Below, in pieces: positions 1 to 8,791 of a stretch of DNA of 64,000 nucleotides. This stretch comes from Rathayibacter sp. VKM Ac-2759 (GTDB lineage Bacteria; Actinomycetota; Actinomycetes; Actinomycetales; Microbacteriaceae), in assembly GCF_009834225.1 (NCBI RefSeq), contig NZ_CP047176.1, positions 2,232,001 to 2,296,000 of the forward strand, read 5' to 3'. The notes below the pieces were generated by a model. That model was not told where the DNA came from. It did not search any database and saw nothing but the letters and a program-made list of their open reading frames with translations. Both the position numbers and the translations under genes were made by a program. Positions within the stretch are counted from its first letter, which is position 1. Each line of letters starts with the position of its first letter.

Positions 1-822
1 GTCGTCCGCGGCATCGCCGACGCGTCGCCCGAGACGGCCGGGCTCCTGCTCGACCCGGAGACGACCTTCGTCGGCACCTCGGCCGGCTCCGCGGTCGCCG
101 CTCAGCTGAGCACCTCCGTCGGTCTGGACGAGTCGTACGCCGCGCAGCTGCGCGAGGAGTCCGCCGAGATCGGCGCCGATGTCGACGCGCTGGCGCTGCA
201 GGCGCTGTTCGCCGCGGCGATCGAGGGCGCGACGAGTCCCGAGGACGCGCGGCGCCGCATCGGCACCCTCGCGCTCGAGACCGCGACCCTGCCCGAGGAG
301 ACGCGGCGGGCCGTGATCGCCGCCCGGGTCGCCGACGCCGGCTGGCCCGAGCGCCGCCTCCTGATCACCGCCGTCGACACGGCGACCGGCGCACTCGAGG
401 TCTTCGACCGCGAGAGCGGCGTCGAGCTCGTCGACGCGATCTCGGCCAGCTGCGCGGTGCCCGGAGTCTGGCCGCCCGTCACCATCGCGGGCGTGCGGTA
501 CATGGACGGCGGCGTCCGCTCGGGGAGCAACGCCGATCTCGCCGCGGGCGCCGAGTGGGTCGTGGTCATCACCCCGCTGCCCGGTGTCGGCGCTCCCGGT
601 GTGGGGACCCTGCCGACCGGTGAGCTCGACGCCCTCGAGGGCTCGCGCGTCGAGGTCGTGTACGCCGACGAGGCGTCCGTCGCCGCGTTCGGCCCGAACT
701 CGCTCGACCCCGCCGTCCGTGCCGCCTCGGCCGAGGCCGGTCGTGCGCAGGGCGCGCGCATCGCCTCGCGGATCGCCGCACTGGTCGGCGCCGACGAGGC
801 CGATCAGCGGCGCACGGCGTAG
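1..822 (+). CDS. Patatin-like phospholipase family protein, 5' end cut by the window
   Basis: The reading frame is open from base 1 to the stop at 822 (273 residues visible). It carries the patatin serine-hydrolase dyad: the nucleophile-elbow motif GTSAGS near visible residue 28 and the downstream DGG motif near residue 168, whose Asp completes the Ser-Asp dyad. The middle part is Ala/Glu-rich and helical. Family members hydrolyse acyl esters of lipids; the substrate cannot be read from the sequence. The oxyanion-hole glycine-rich segment that normally precedes the Ser motif lies outside the window. The gene ends tail to tail with the DHFR-like gene, overlapping it by 19 bp. Confidence 0.85.
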   Translation, partial: VVRGIADASPETAGLLLDPETTFVGTSAGSAVAAQLSTSVGLDESYAAQLREESAEIGADVDALALQALFAAAIEGATSPEDARRRIGTLALETATLPEETRRAVIAARVADAGWPERRLLITAVDTATGALEVFDRESGVELVDAISASCAVPGVWPPVTIAGVRYMDGGVRSGSNADLAAGAEWVVVITPLPGVGAPGVGTLPTGELDALEGSRVEVVYADEASVAAFGPNSLDPAVRAASAEAGRAQGARIASRIAALVGADEADQRRTA

Positions 823-1364
823 CGGAGGTAGACGGTCCCGTCGGGGAACCGGCGCTCCTCGAGCAGGTCGAGCGCGACCTTCAGACCGGGAGGGAACACG
901 GGAGTGCCCCCGCCGACGGCGACCGGGACGACGAACCAGCGGATCTCGTCGACGATCCCGGCCAGGAGTGCGGTCGCGGCGAGCCCGGCTCCCCCGATGG
1001 AGGTGTCGTGGTCGCGGGAGCGCGCCTCGGCGGCGACGACGGCCGGGTCGAACTCCTGCTCGCGCCGGGTGCGTCGCGTGGTGATCGCGGACAGCGTCCT
1101 CGAGTAGACGATCTTGTCCGCCGCCTGCCAGTGCCTCTGGAAGTCGTCGATGAAGGCGAACTCCTTCGCCAGCTCGAAGCCCGTGTCCCAGTCGCGCATG
1201 GTCTCGTACATGCGACGTCCGAAGAGCATCGTCCCGACGGACGCCTCGCTCTCGTTGATGAAGCGGTGCACCGCGGGGCGCGGTTCCGCCCAGGTGAATC
1301 CGCCCGACTCGTCGGCGGTGAAGCCGTCGAGCGATGCGATAGCGCTGTAGACGAGCGCGCCCAC
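804..1364 (-). CDS. Dihydrofolate reductase family protein (RibD C-terminal-like)
   Basis: This 186-residue protein has the fold pattern of the RibD C-terminal/DHFR-like family. The N-terminal strand MGALVYSAIASLDGFTA is followed by a GRRMYE segment, a KIVYSRTL strand, an IGGAGLAATAL nucleotide-loop segment and a closing TVYLRYAVRR strand. Such stand-alone proteins are NAD(P)H-dependent reductases of mostly unknown substrate. The GTG start is set by a strong Shine-Dalgarno (GAGGAGG, 6 nt upstream). A -35/-10 pair with a palindromic operator inside the spacer lies about 45-75 nt upstream, so the gene is probably repressed by a LacI-type regulator not present here. Confidence 0.85.
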   Translation of the reverse strand: MGALVYSAIASLDGFTADESGGFTWAEPRPAVHRFINESEASVGTMLFGRRMYETMRDWDTGFELAKEFAFIDDFQRHWQAADKIVYSRTLSAITTRRTRREQEFDPAVVAAEARSRDHDTSIGGAGLAATALLAGIVDEIRWFVVPVAVGGGTPVFPPGLKVALDLLEERRFPDGTVYLRYAVRR

Positions 1365-1408
1365 GTCGGCCTCCTCTGCGGGAGGCTTCGGGTTCCACCC
1401 ACCTCGCG

Positions 1409-1437
1409 AGGTTAAACCTGAGAGCGCTCTCCTTCAA
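1409..1437 (-). promoter_or_regulatory. Promoter with a LacI-type operator in its spacer
   Basis: On the minus strand TTGAAG (1432-1437) and TAACCT (1409-1414) are separated by exactly 17 bp. The spacer contains the perfect 12-bp palindrome GAGAGCGCTCTC (1420-1431). That core resembles actinobacterial LacI-family operators such as the CebR box. It fits repression of the DHFR-like gene that starts at 1364. Confidence 0.55.
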
Positions 1438-1622
1438 CCACATCCGGACGCCGGGACGGGAATCGGCGGAGCTGCGCCCGCAGGAGTCGCGGATCCCGGA
1501 CCGTCGGCGAGCCGGACGGCTCAGGACGGCGTCCGCCGGGTGGCCCGTCCGCCGGCCGCTCCTCGGCGCGCGGGACCGCGTACGGTGGGGAGGTCGCAGA
1601 GCGCGGCCGTGGAGGGTTCCGG

Positions 1623-1967
1623 ATGAAGATCAGTCAGCTGCGTCATTTCGTGGTGGTCGCCGAGGAGCTCCACTTCGTGCGCGCCGCCGAGAAGCTCGGG
1701 ATCTCGCGGAAGAGGCTCGACTCCTCCGTCGAGGCCGTCGAGCTCGACGACGGCCGCGTCCTCTTCGAGCCCGGAGCCGCCGCCACCACTCTCACCGCGG
1801 CCGGCCGCCAGCGTCTCGCCTCCGCGCGCGAGGAGCTCGCCGCTCTCGGCGCCGAGGAGGCCGCACCGCCCAAGAGCGGAGGCAAGGCCAAGGCATCCAA
1901 GGGCACCGGCCGCGCCCCGATCGTCAAGGGCCAGCCGAAGCCGTACAAGCGCCGCCAGTCCCGCTGA
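1623..1967 (+). CDS. LysR-type HTH mini-protein with basic tail (no effector domain)
   Basis: The protein has 114 residues. Residues 1-60 match a LysR-family winged HTH: MKISQLRHFVVVAEELHF start, RAAEKLGIS recognition region, and TLTAAGRQRL at the wing/linker. The roughly 200-residue effector domain of full-length LysR regulators is absent. Instead there is a Lys/Arg/Pro-rich tail ending in QPKPYKRRQSR. The stop is clean and no downstream remnant is visible, so this looks like a complete compact protein rather than a recent truncation. GGAGGG lies 6 nt before the ATG, and a -10-like TACGGT lies further upstream. It probably binds DNA; ligand response is not expected. Confidence 0.75.
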   Translation: MKISQLRHFVVVAEELHFVRAAEKLGISRKRLDSSVEAVELDDGRVLFEPGAAATTLTAAGRQRLASAREELAALGAEEAAPPKSGGKAKASKGTGRAPIVKGQPKPYKRRQSR

Positions 1968-2057
1968 CGCGCCACCTCAGCACGGCGGCACCGCAGTGAT
2001 CCGCATCGCGCGGCACCGGGACGGAGCGCGATCGGGAGCGGGACGCGCATACGGGAG

Positions 2058-2130
2058 TGGGCCCTACCGGGCTCGAACCGATGACATCCACGGTGTAAAC
2101 GTGGCGCTCTACCAACTGAGCTAAAGGCCC
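2058..2130 (-). tRNA. tRNA-Val(TAC)
   Basis: On the minus strand the 73-nt sequence folds as a cloverleaf: 7-bp acceptor GGGCCTT/AGGGCCC, D-arm GCTCAGTTGGTAGAGC, anticodon stem CCACG/CGTGG with loop TTTACAC (anticodon TAC), a T-arm with TTCGAGC loop, and discriminator A. CCA is not encoded. Confidence 0.95.
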
Positions 2131-2235
2131 CCGTCGCGGCCGCGCCGCGGACGATCGCCTCGATCCTACGACACGCTCGCGCTCCCCCGACCCGGGGCCG
2201 GGCGGGGCTCCAGCGTCGTAGCGGCCGGGCGCCGC

Positions 2236-2241
2236 TACCCT
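2236..2241 (+). promoter_or_regulatory. Leaderless-type -10 (TACCCT)
   Basis: TACCCT (consensus TANNNT) ends 6 nt before the ATG at 2248, and no Shine-Dalgarno is present. This is the spacing expected when transcription starts at the start codon. Confidence 0.5.
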
Positions 2242-2247
2242 CGGCAC

Positions 2248-2949
2248 ATGTCCGACAGCAGTGGCGACGGCGCGCGATCGCGGCGCCGGGCCGAGAGCCG
2301 GTGGCCCGCCTCCGCCGCGATCGTGGTCGCGGTCGCCCTGAACGTCGTCGGGCACAACGACGGCACCTCGATCGTCAGGCTGGTCGCGGCGGGGATCACG
2401 CTCGCGCTGCTGGTGCCGCTGTTCGTCGTGAATCCGCACCGGCTCGACTCCGAGACGCGCTGGTCGCGCGGCGTCTCGATCACGCTCGCGGTCGTACTGA
2501 CCGTCGCGAACCAGGTCAACGTCGTCGTGGTGATCGGCGATCTCGTCGACGGCTCCGCCGACGGTCCGCTCCTCCTGCTCACCGCGCTGCAGGTCTGGGT
2601 GACGAACGTGGTCGCCTACGCACTGCTCTACTGGGAGATCGACCGGGGCGGACCGGTCGCGCGCGGGACGCTCCCCCGCGCCGAGCTGCCGCCGGCCGAC
2701 TTCGCGTTCCCGCAGGACGCCTACCGGGACACGGTGGGCGAGGTGTCGGTCTCCTCCTCCGAGCGCGCCGACTGGCGACCGGGCTTCGTCGACTACCTCT
2801 ACGTCTCGACGACGAACACGATGGCGTTCAGCCCGACCGACACGATGCCGCTGTCGAGCCGCGTGAAGCTCCTGATGTCGCTCGAGGGCTTCACCGGCTT
2901 CGTCCTGCTCGCCCTCGTCATCTCGCGCGCGGTCAACATCCTGAACTGA
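2248..2949 (+). CDS. Integral membrane protein with channel-like C-terminal half (DUF1345-like)
   Basis: The protein has 233 residues and an Arg-rich cytoplasmic N-terminus. Hydrophobic segments lie near residues 20-38, 46-64, 77-97 and 109-128. A polar stretch (about 135-185) leads to YLYVSTTNTMAFSPTDT and a final membrane helix (about 205-230). The last two elements look like the pore helix plus inner helix seen in DUF1345 and two-pass ion-channel domains, but there is no GYG selectivity filter, so channel activity is only a guess. The gene sits alone between tRNA-Val and the peroxiredoxin and appears to be translated from a leaderless mRNA. Confidence 0.65.
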   Translation: MSDSSGDGARSRRRAESRWPASAAIVVAVALNVVGHNDGTSIVRLVAAGITLALLVPLFVVNPHRLDSETRWSRGVSITLAVVLTVANQVNVVVVIGDLVDGSADGPLLLLTALQVWVTNVVAYALLYWEIDRGGPVARGTLPRAELPPADFAFPQDAYRDTVGEVSVSSSERADWRPGFVDYLYVSTTNTMAFSPTDTMPLSSRVKLLMSLEGFTGFVLLALVISRAVNILN

Positions 2950-2982
2950 CTCCGCGAGGGCGGGCGGGAGCGACCGGACGCG

Positions 2983-3456
2983 TCAGGCGTGCGCCGGGGC
3001 CAGGGCGTCGATGGCGGCGCGGTACGCGTCGATGGAGCGGGCCTCGCCGGGAGCCGTCATGAAGGTGTCGCGGATGACGCCCTCCTTGTCGATGAGAAAG
3101 GTCGCGCGCGTGGCGTAGCCCTTCGCCTCCATGAACACTCCGTACTGCTTGGCGACGTCGCCGTGCGGCCAGAAGTCCGACAGGAGGGTGAAGTCGTAGC
3201 CCTGCTTCTCGCCCCAGGCGCGCAGAGTGTGCTTCGAGTCGACCGAGATGCCGATCAGCTCGACGTCGGCGTGCTCGAACAGCGCCAGGTTCTCGCGCAG
3301 CGCGCAGAACTCACCGGTGCAGGTGCCCGAGAAGGCGAGAGGGAAGAAGACGAGGGCGACGTTGCGCCGCCCGAGGAAGTCGCCGAGCTGGATGCGCTCG
3401 CCGTACTGGTTCGCGAGTTCGAAATCGGGGGCCAGCGTGAGCTTCTCGAGAGCCAT
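2983..3456 (-). CDS. Peroxiredoxin, AhpE-like
   Basis: The protein has 157 residues from the ATG at 3456, preceded by GGAAGGA at good spacing; a longer in-frame start at 3528 lacks an RBS. It has a thioredoxin-like peroxiredoxin fold with the active-site segment FPLAFSGTCTGEFC. The peroxidatic Cys is residue 46, and a second Cys five residues later (C51) sits where PrxQ/BCP enzymes keep the resolving Cys. Mycobacterial AhpE, the closest type by overall pattern, is described as a 1-Cys enzyme, so an intrahelical disulfide here would be a mechanistic difference. Expected reaction: thiol-dependent reduction of peroxides in the cytoplasm. Confidence 0.9.
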   Translation of the reverse strand: MALEKLTLAPDFELANQYGERIQLGDFLGRRNVALVFFPLAFSGTCTGEFCALRENLALFEHADVELIGISVDSKHTLRAWGEKQGYDFTLLSDFWPHGDVAKQYGVFMEAKGYATRATFLIDKEGVIRDTFMTAPGEARSIDAYRAAIDALAPAHA

Positions 3457-3739
3457 CGGTCCGAGGTCCTTCCGTGCGCACGAGAGTCGCGCGAGCACGA
3501 GGGGCAATGCTAGACCCGCTCCGGGCATCCACCAAGGACAGCGGCGATCGGGCCTCCGGCTGGTGCGATCCCACAGACACCTGAGCGGTTCCGTCGTGGA
3601 TCGTCACAGATGGCTGGAATCGCTAGGCTGATCCAGGTGCTCGCGCGCGTCCCGTCATCCGGGTCGTGAATGCGCGGATCCGCACCGCTTCATGAGAGTG
3701 ATGTCTCGGGCACGATCTGCCCCCAGAGAGAGGTCGAGG

Positions 3740-6466
3740 GTGACTGTTAACGATCAGGACCCGTATTCCGTCGGACACGTTGACTCGGATCCCGAGGAAA
3801 CGTCGGAGTGGAACGAGTCGCTGGACGCGCTCGTCGAGGAGCGGGGGGCGGGTCGCGGACGTGACGTCATGCTCAGCCTCCTCAAGCGCTCCAAAGAGCT
3901 GCACCTCGGCGTGCCGATGGTCCCGACCACGGACTACATCAACACGATCGCTGCCGAGAACGAGCCCGACTTCCCGGGCGACGAGGACGTCGAGCGCCGC
4001 TACCGCGCCTGGATCCGCTGGAACGCGGCCATCCTGGTGCACCGCGCGCAGCGCCCCGGCATCGGGGTCGGCGGCCACATCTCGACGTACGCGTCGAGCG
4101 CGTCGCTCTACGAGGTCGGCTTCAACCACTTCTTCCGCGGCCAGGACCACCCGGGCGGCGGCGACCAGATCTTCATCCAGGGCCACGCCTCCCCCGGCCC
4201 CTACGCGCGCGCCTTCCTCGAGGGACGCCTGAGCGAGCACCAGCTCGACGGCTTCCGCCAGGAGAAGTCGCACCAGGGCGGCGGACTCTCGAGCTACCCG
4301 CACCCGCGCCTCATGCCGGAGTTCTGGCAGTTCCCGACCGTCTCGATGGGCCTCGGCCCGATCAACGCGATCTACCAGGCGCAGGCCAACAAGTACCTCA
4401 CCAACCGCGGCATCAAGGACGCCTCCGACCAGCAGGTCTGGGCGTTCCTCGGCGACGGCGAGATGGACGAGGTCGAGTCGCGCGGTCAGCTGCAGGTCGC
4501 GGCGAACGACGGACTCGACAACCTCAACTTCATCGTCAACTGCAACCTGCAGCGCCTCGACGGCCCCGTCCGCGGCAACGGCAAGATCGTCCAGGAGCTC
4601 GAGTCGTACTTCCGCGGCGCCGGCTGGAACGTCATCAAGCTCATCTGGGGCCGCGAGTGGGACGACCTGCTCGCCCGCGACACCGAGGGCGCGCTGCTCG
4701 ACCTGATGAACAAGACGCCCGACGGCGACTTCCAGACCTACAAGACGGAGGACGGCGCGTACGTCCGCGAGAACTTCTTCGGCCGCGACGAGCGCGCCAA
4801 GAAGCTGGTCGAGGACTACTCGGACGAGCAGATCTGGGGCCTCCGCCGCGGTGGTCACGACTACCGCAAGATCTACGCCGCCATGAAGGCCGCGACCGAG
4901 CACAAGGGCCAGCCGACGGTCATCCTCGCGCACACCATCAAGGGCTACGGTCTCGGCCGCAGCTTCGAGGGCCGCAACGCGACCCACCAGATGAAGAAGA
5001 TGACGCTCGACAACCTGAAGGGCTTCCGCGACACGATGCGGATCCCGATCACGGATGCGCAGCTCGAGGAGAACCCCTACCTCCCGCCGTACTACCACCC
5101 CGGTCAGAACGACGAGGCGATCGAGTACCTGCAGGAGCGCCGCCGCGCGCTCGGCGGCTACCTGCCCGAGCGCCGCTCGAAGTACACGCAGCTCAACCTG
5201 CCGGACGACTCCGCCTACGCGATCGGCAAGAAGGGCTCGGGAACGCAGGAGGTCGCCACCACCATGGCGTTCGTGCGCATCCTGAAGGACATCCTCCGCT
5301 CGAAGGACTTCGGCAACCGCGTCGTCCCGATCATCCCCGACGAGGCGCGCACCTTCGGGATGGACGCGTTCTTCCCGAACGCGAAGATCTACAACCCCCG
5401 CGGGCAGCACTACACCTCGGTCGACCGCGAGCTGCTGCTGGCGTACAAGGAGAGCCCCCAGGGGCAGATCCTGCACGTCGGCATCAACGAGGCGGGCGCC
5501 CTCGCGGCGTTCACCGCGGTCGGCACCTCCTACTCGACGCAGGGCGAGCCGCTCATCCCGGTCTACGTCTTCTACTCGATGTTCGGGTTCCAGCGCACGG
5601 GCGACGCCATCTGGGCGGCGGGCGACATGATGACCCGCGGCTTCATGATCGGCGCGACGGCCGGTCGCACGACGCTGACCGGTGAGGGCCTCCAGCACGC
5701 GGACGGCCACTCGCCGATCCTCGCGGCGACCAACCCGGCCGTGGTCAGCTACGACCCGGCGTACGGCTACGAGATCGCGCACATCGTGCAGTCCGGTCTC
5801 GACCGCATGTACGGCGGGAAGCACGACGACCCGAACGTCATGTACTACATCGCCGTCTACAACGAGCCGATCGTGCAGCCGAAGGAGCCGGAGGACGTCG
5901 ACGTCGAGGGCATCGTCCGCGGCATCCACCGGGTCTCGTGGGGCCAGTGGGACGGCCCGAAGGCGCAGATCCTCGCGTCCGGAGTCGCCGTGCCGTGGGC
6001 GATCGAGGCGCAGAAGCTCCTCGCCGACGACTGGGGCGTGTCGGCCGACGTATGGTCGGTCACCTCGTGGAACGAGCTGCGGCGCGACGGCATCAAGGCC
6101 GAGCACCACAACTTCCTCCACCCCGAGGACGAGGCGCAGGTGCCCTACGTGACGCAGAAGCTCGCCGACGCGAAGGGTCCCTTCGTCGCCGTCTCCGACT
6201 TCTCGCACCAGGTCCCCGACCAGCTGCGGCAGTTCATCCCGGGCGACTTCGCGACGCTCGGAGCGGACGACTTCGGCTTCTCGGACACCCGCGCCGCCGC
6301 GCGCCGCTACTTCAAGATCGACGGTCCGTCGGTCGTGGTGCGCACGCTGCAGCTCCTGGCCAAGCGCGGCGAGGTCGACCCCTCGCTCGCGGTCCAGGCG
6401 ATCGAGAAGTACCAGCTCCTCGACGTCAACGCCGGCACCACCGGCAACGCGGGCGGCGAGAGCTGA
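3740..6466 (+). CDS. aceE: Pyruvate dehydrogenase E1 component, homodimeric AceE type
   Basis: The protein has 908 residues from the GTG at 3740 ([12 protein letters not shown]); an in-frame ATG at 3692 would add 16 Arg-rich residues and is less likely. It decarboxylates pyruvate with ThDP and passes the acetyl group to E2 lipoyl domains. The ThDP/Mg motif starts at GDGEMDE (about residue 240) and ends about 30 residues on at NCN. The second half is the transketolase-like pyrimidine-binding region. Length and architecture match the actinobacterial/E. coli E1p type. It lies just upstream of the fatty-acid synthesis regulator, coupling acetyl-CoA production to its use, and ends 11 bp before that gene. 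A -10-like TAGGCT sits at 3624-3629. Confidence 0.96.
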   Translation: MTVNDQDPYSVGHVDSDPEETSEWNESLDALVEERGAGRGRDVMLSLLKRSKELHLGVPMVPTTDYINTIAAENEPDFPGDEDVERRYRAWIRWNAAILVHRAQRPGIGVGGHISTYASSASLYEVGFNHFFRGQDHPGGGDQIFIQGHASPGPYARAFLEGRLSEHQLDGFRQEKSHQGGGLSSYPHPRLMPEFWQFPTVSMGLGPINAIYQAQANKYLTNRGIKDASDQQVWAFLGDGEMDEVESRGQLQVAANDGLDNLNFIVNCNLQRLDGPVRGNGKIVQELESYFRGAGWNVIKLIWGREWDDLLARDTEGALLDLMNKTPDGDFQTYKTEDGAYVRENFFGRDERAKKLVEDYSDEQIWGLRRGGHDYRKIYAAMKAATEHKGQPTVILAHTIKGYGLGRSFEGRNATHQMKKMTLDNLKGFRDTMRIPITDAQLEENPYLPPYYHPGQNDEAIEYLQERRRALGGYLPERRSKYTQLNLPDDSAYAIGKKGSGTQEVATTMAFVRILKDILRSKDFGNRVVPIIPDEARTFGMDAFFPNAKIYNPRGQHYTSVDRELLLAYKESPQGQILHVGINEAGALAAFTAVGTSYSTQGEPLIPVYVFYSMFGFQRTGDAIWAAGDMMTRGFMIGATAGRTTLTGEGLQHADGHSPILAATNPAVVSYDPAYGYEIAHIVQSGLDRMYGGKHDDPNVMYYIAVYNEPIVQPKEPEDVDVEGIVRGIHRVSWGQWDGPKAQILASGVAVPWAIEAQKLLADDWGVSADVWSVTSWNELRRDGIKAEHHNFLHPEDEAQVPYVTQKLADAKGPFVAVSDFSHQVPDQLRQFIPGDFATLGADDFGFSDTRAAARRYFKIDGPSVVVRTLQLLAKRGEVDPSLAVQAIEKYQLLDVNAGTTGNAGGES

Positions 6467-6477
6467 CGGACGGCTCC

Positions 6478-7749
6478 GTGCTCTCCTCCGACGACGCATC
6501 GTCGGTCGCGCGAGATCTGCCCTCGGAGCGCTCGGCCCCCCGGCCGGGCGCTCCGAAGACCAAGGAGCAGACCCTCGCGTGGCTGCGCACGATCGCGGGC
6601 GAACTCGCGACGCAGACCATCAAGCGCCTCGAGGACACGCTGCCCTGGTACGGCAGCATGCCTCCTGGGCGGCGCTCCTCCGTGGGGCTCGTCGCCCAGG
6701 CCGGCATCACGTCGTTCATCTCGTGGTTCGACGACCCGTCGGCCACGGCGTGGATCGCGGCCGACGTGTTCGGCGCGGCTCCGCGCGAGCTGCTGCGCTC
6801 GGTCTCACTGACCCAGACGCTCCAGCTCATCAAGGTCACCGTCGAGGTGGTCGAGGACCGGGTGAAGAACGGCGGAGTCGACCTCCGCGAGGCGATCCTG
6901 CTCTACTCCCGCGAGATCGCCTTCGCCGCGGCCGACGTCTACGCTCGGGCCGCCGAGGCCCGCGGCCTGTGGGACGCCCGCCTCGAGGCCCTCGTCGTCG
7001 ACTCGATCCTCACGGGCGAAGCCGACGACGAGCTCCCGAGCCGGATCGCGGCCCTGGGCTGGCACGGTCACGGCGAGGTCGCCGTGCTCGTCGGCACCGC
7101 GCCCAAGATGCTCGACGTCGACCAGCTGCGCCGGACGGCGCGCCACATGGCCGCCGACGTCCTCATCGGCGTCCAGGGCAGCCGGCTCGTCCTGGTCATC
7201 GGCCGGGCCGAGCCGAGCGAGAGCGCCACGGAGGAGAGCGGCCCGCCGGTCGCGTTCCTCGAGATCGCGGAGGCGCTCGAGCCGGGATTCGGGACGGGTC
7301 ACCTCGTCCTCGGCCACGAGGTCCCGACGCTCGTCGAGGCGTCGCGCAGCGCCCGTGCCGCCCTCGCCGGCTTCGCGGTCGCCCGCTCGTGGCGCAACGC
7401 GCCGCGCCCGGTCAACGCCGACGATCTGCTCCCGGAGCGGGCCCTCGCGGGCGATCCCCTCGCCCGCCAGAGCCTCATCACGCAGATCTACCGCCCGCTG
7501 CAGAAGCACTCGACCGAGCTGCTGACGACGCTGTGGGCCTATCTCGACAACGGCCGCTCCCTCGAGGCGACCGCACGCGAGCTGTTCGTGCACCCGAACA
7601 CCGTGCGCTACCGCCTCAAGCGGGTCGCCGAGGTCATCGGCTGGGATGCGACGGGCGCACGCGAGGCCCTCATCCTCCAGTCGGCCCTCATCCTCGGCTC
7701 GATGAGCGATCCGGACGGCGCCGTGCGCAGGCGCCCCACGCGCAAGTGA
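6478..7749 (+). CDS. PucR/CdaR-type transcriptional regulator of the fatty acid synthesis cluster (FasR-like)
   Basis: The protein has 423 residues, starting at a GTG 11 bp after aceE. The N-terminal 110 residues (RTIAGELATQTIKRLEDTLPWY) form a helical sensor-like region. A middle domain of about 150 residues follows. The C-terminus carries the PucR-family HTH (WAYLDNGRSLEATARELF then HPNTVRYRLKRV, about residues 355-395). In Streptomyces a regulator of this architecture directly upstream of fabD (FasR) activates the fabD-fabH-acpP-fabF genes; here the gene order is the same, so that role is inferred. A 17-bp palindrome between this gene and fabD is a candidate binding site. Confidence 0.85.
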   Translation: MLSSDDASSVARDLPSERSAPRPGAPKTKEQTLAWLRTIAGELATQTIKRLEDTLPWYGSMPPGRRSSVGLVAQAGITSFISWFDDPSATAWIAADVFGAAPRELLRSVSLTQTLQLIKVTVEVVEDRVKNGGVDLREAILLYSREIAFAAADVYARAAEARGLWDARLEALVVDSILTGEADDELPSRIAALGWHGHGEVAVLVGTAPKMLDVDQLRRTARHMAADVLIGVQGSRLVLVIGRAEPSESATEESGPPVAFLEIAEALEPGFGTGHLVLGHEVPTLVEASRSARAALAGFAVARSWRNAPRPVNADDLLPERALAGDPLARQSLITQIYRPLQKHSTELLTTLWAYLDNGRSLEATARELFVHPNTVRYRLKRVAEVIGWDATGAREALILQSALILGSMSDPDGAVRRRPTRK

Positions 7750-7782
7750 CACCGCGGCCGCCGGGGCCGTGTTGTAGAACCG

Positions 7783-7799
7783 CCACAAGCTCTTTGTGG
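7783..7799. promoter_or_regulatory. Palindrome upstream of fabD, candidate FasR operator
   Basis: CCACAA (7783-7788) and TTGTGG (7794-7799) form a perfect inverted repeat with a 5-bp spacer, 57 bp before the fabD start. It lies in the only gap between the regulator gene and its presumed target operon. Confidence 0.45.
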
Positions 7800-7855
7800 T
7801 TTGTCAGTACGTCAGAGCGCCGCACTCGGCGGCGCGGATCGGAAGACTGAGAACT

Positions 7856-8779
7856 GTGATCGTCGTCGTCGCCCCGGGTCAGGGCTCCCAGACCCCCGGA
7901 TTCCTCGCGCCCTGGCTGGCCGACCCCTCGGTGGCCGAGCAGGTCGCCTCGCACTCGGAGGCGGTGGGGATCGATCTCGCGGCCCACGGCACGGACTCGG
8001 ATGCGGACACCCTCCGCGACACCGCCGTCGCCCAGCCGCTGATCGTCTCCGCCGGCCTCGTCACCTTGACCGCGCTGCTCGGCGACGGCCGACGCGACCG
8101 CATCGCGGGCATCGCCGGTCACTCGGTCGGCGAGATCACGGCCGCCGCCGGCGCCGGAGTGCTCAGCGAACCGGACGCTCTCGTCTTCGTCCGCGAGCGG
8201 GCCCGCGCCATGGCCGCCGCCGCGGCGACGACTCCGACCGCGATGAGCGCCGTCCTCGGCGGTGACGAGGAGGCGCTCCTCGCGCGCCTCGCCGAGCTCG
8301 GTCTCGAGCCCGCCAACTACAACGGCGGCGGCCAGATCGTCGTCGCCGGTGCCACGGACGCGCTCCAGGCCCTCAAGGACGAGCCCGTCCCCGGGACCCG
8401 CGTGATCCCGCTGCAGGTCGCCGGCGCCTTCCACACCCGCTACATGGCGCCCGCGCGCGACGAGCTCGCCTCCGTCGCGGCCGCGATCACGCCCTCCGAC
8501 CCGACGCTGCGCCTCTGGACCAACCGCGACGGCTCTGTCGTCACCTCCGGAGCGGCGTTCCTCGATCTGCTCGTCGGTCAGGTCGCCTCCCCCGTGCGCT
8601 GGGACCTCTGCATGGCGGCGTTCGCCGACGCGGGCGTCACCGGCCTCATCGAACTCGCGCCGACCGGAGCCCTCGTCGGCCTGGCCAAGCGCGGCCTCAA
8701 GGGCCTCCCGACCCTTGCCGTGAAGACACCTGACGATCTGGGCGCCGCCCGCGCCTTCATCGACGAGCACGCCGCGTAG
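7856..8779 (+). CDS. fabD: Malonyl-CoA:ACP transacylase
   Basis: The protein has 307 residues from the GTG at 7856; GGAAG lies about 10 nt upstream. It transfers malonyl from CoA to ACP for type II fatty-acid elongation. It has the N-terminal GQGSQ motif, the nucleophile elbow GHSVGE with Ser90, and the catalytic His193 in GAFHTRYM. Length is normal for FabD. It is first in the fabD-fabH-acpP-fabF cluster and ends 12 bp before fabH. An in-frame start at 7796 would overlap the upstream palindrome and is rejected. Confidence 0.95.
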   Translation: MIVVVAPGQGSQTPGFLAPWLADPSVAEQVASHSEAVGIDLAAHGTDSDADTLRDTAVAQPLIVSAGLVTLTALLGDGRRDRIAGIAGHSVGEITAAAGAGVLSEPDALVFVRERARAMAAAAATTPTAMSAVLGGDEEALLARLAELGLEPANYNGGGQIVVAGATDALQALKDEPVPGTRVIPLQVAGAFHTRYMAPARDELASVAAAITPSDPTLRLWTNRDGSVVTSGAAFLDLLVGQVASPVRWDLCMAAFADAGVTGLIELAPTGALVGLAKRGLKGLPTLAVKTPDDLGAARAFIDEHAA

Positions 8780-8791
8780 CAGGAGAGACAG

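Noticed and set aside
3692..3739. Earlier aceE start at 3692
   Set aside because: It adds an Arg-rich segment not expected in E1; the GTG at 3740 gives the usual [10 protein letters not shown] start, although its RBS is only fair.
3623..6499. 958-aa open frame antisense to aceE
   Set aside because: It is a shadow of aceE caused by GC-rich third positions; composition is Arg/Val/Asp-rich with no domain, while the plus strand encodes a clear E1 enzyme.
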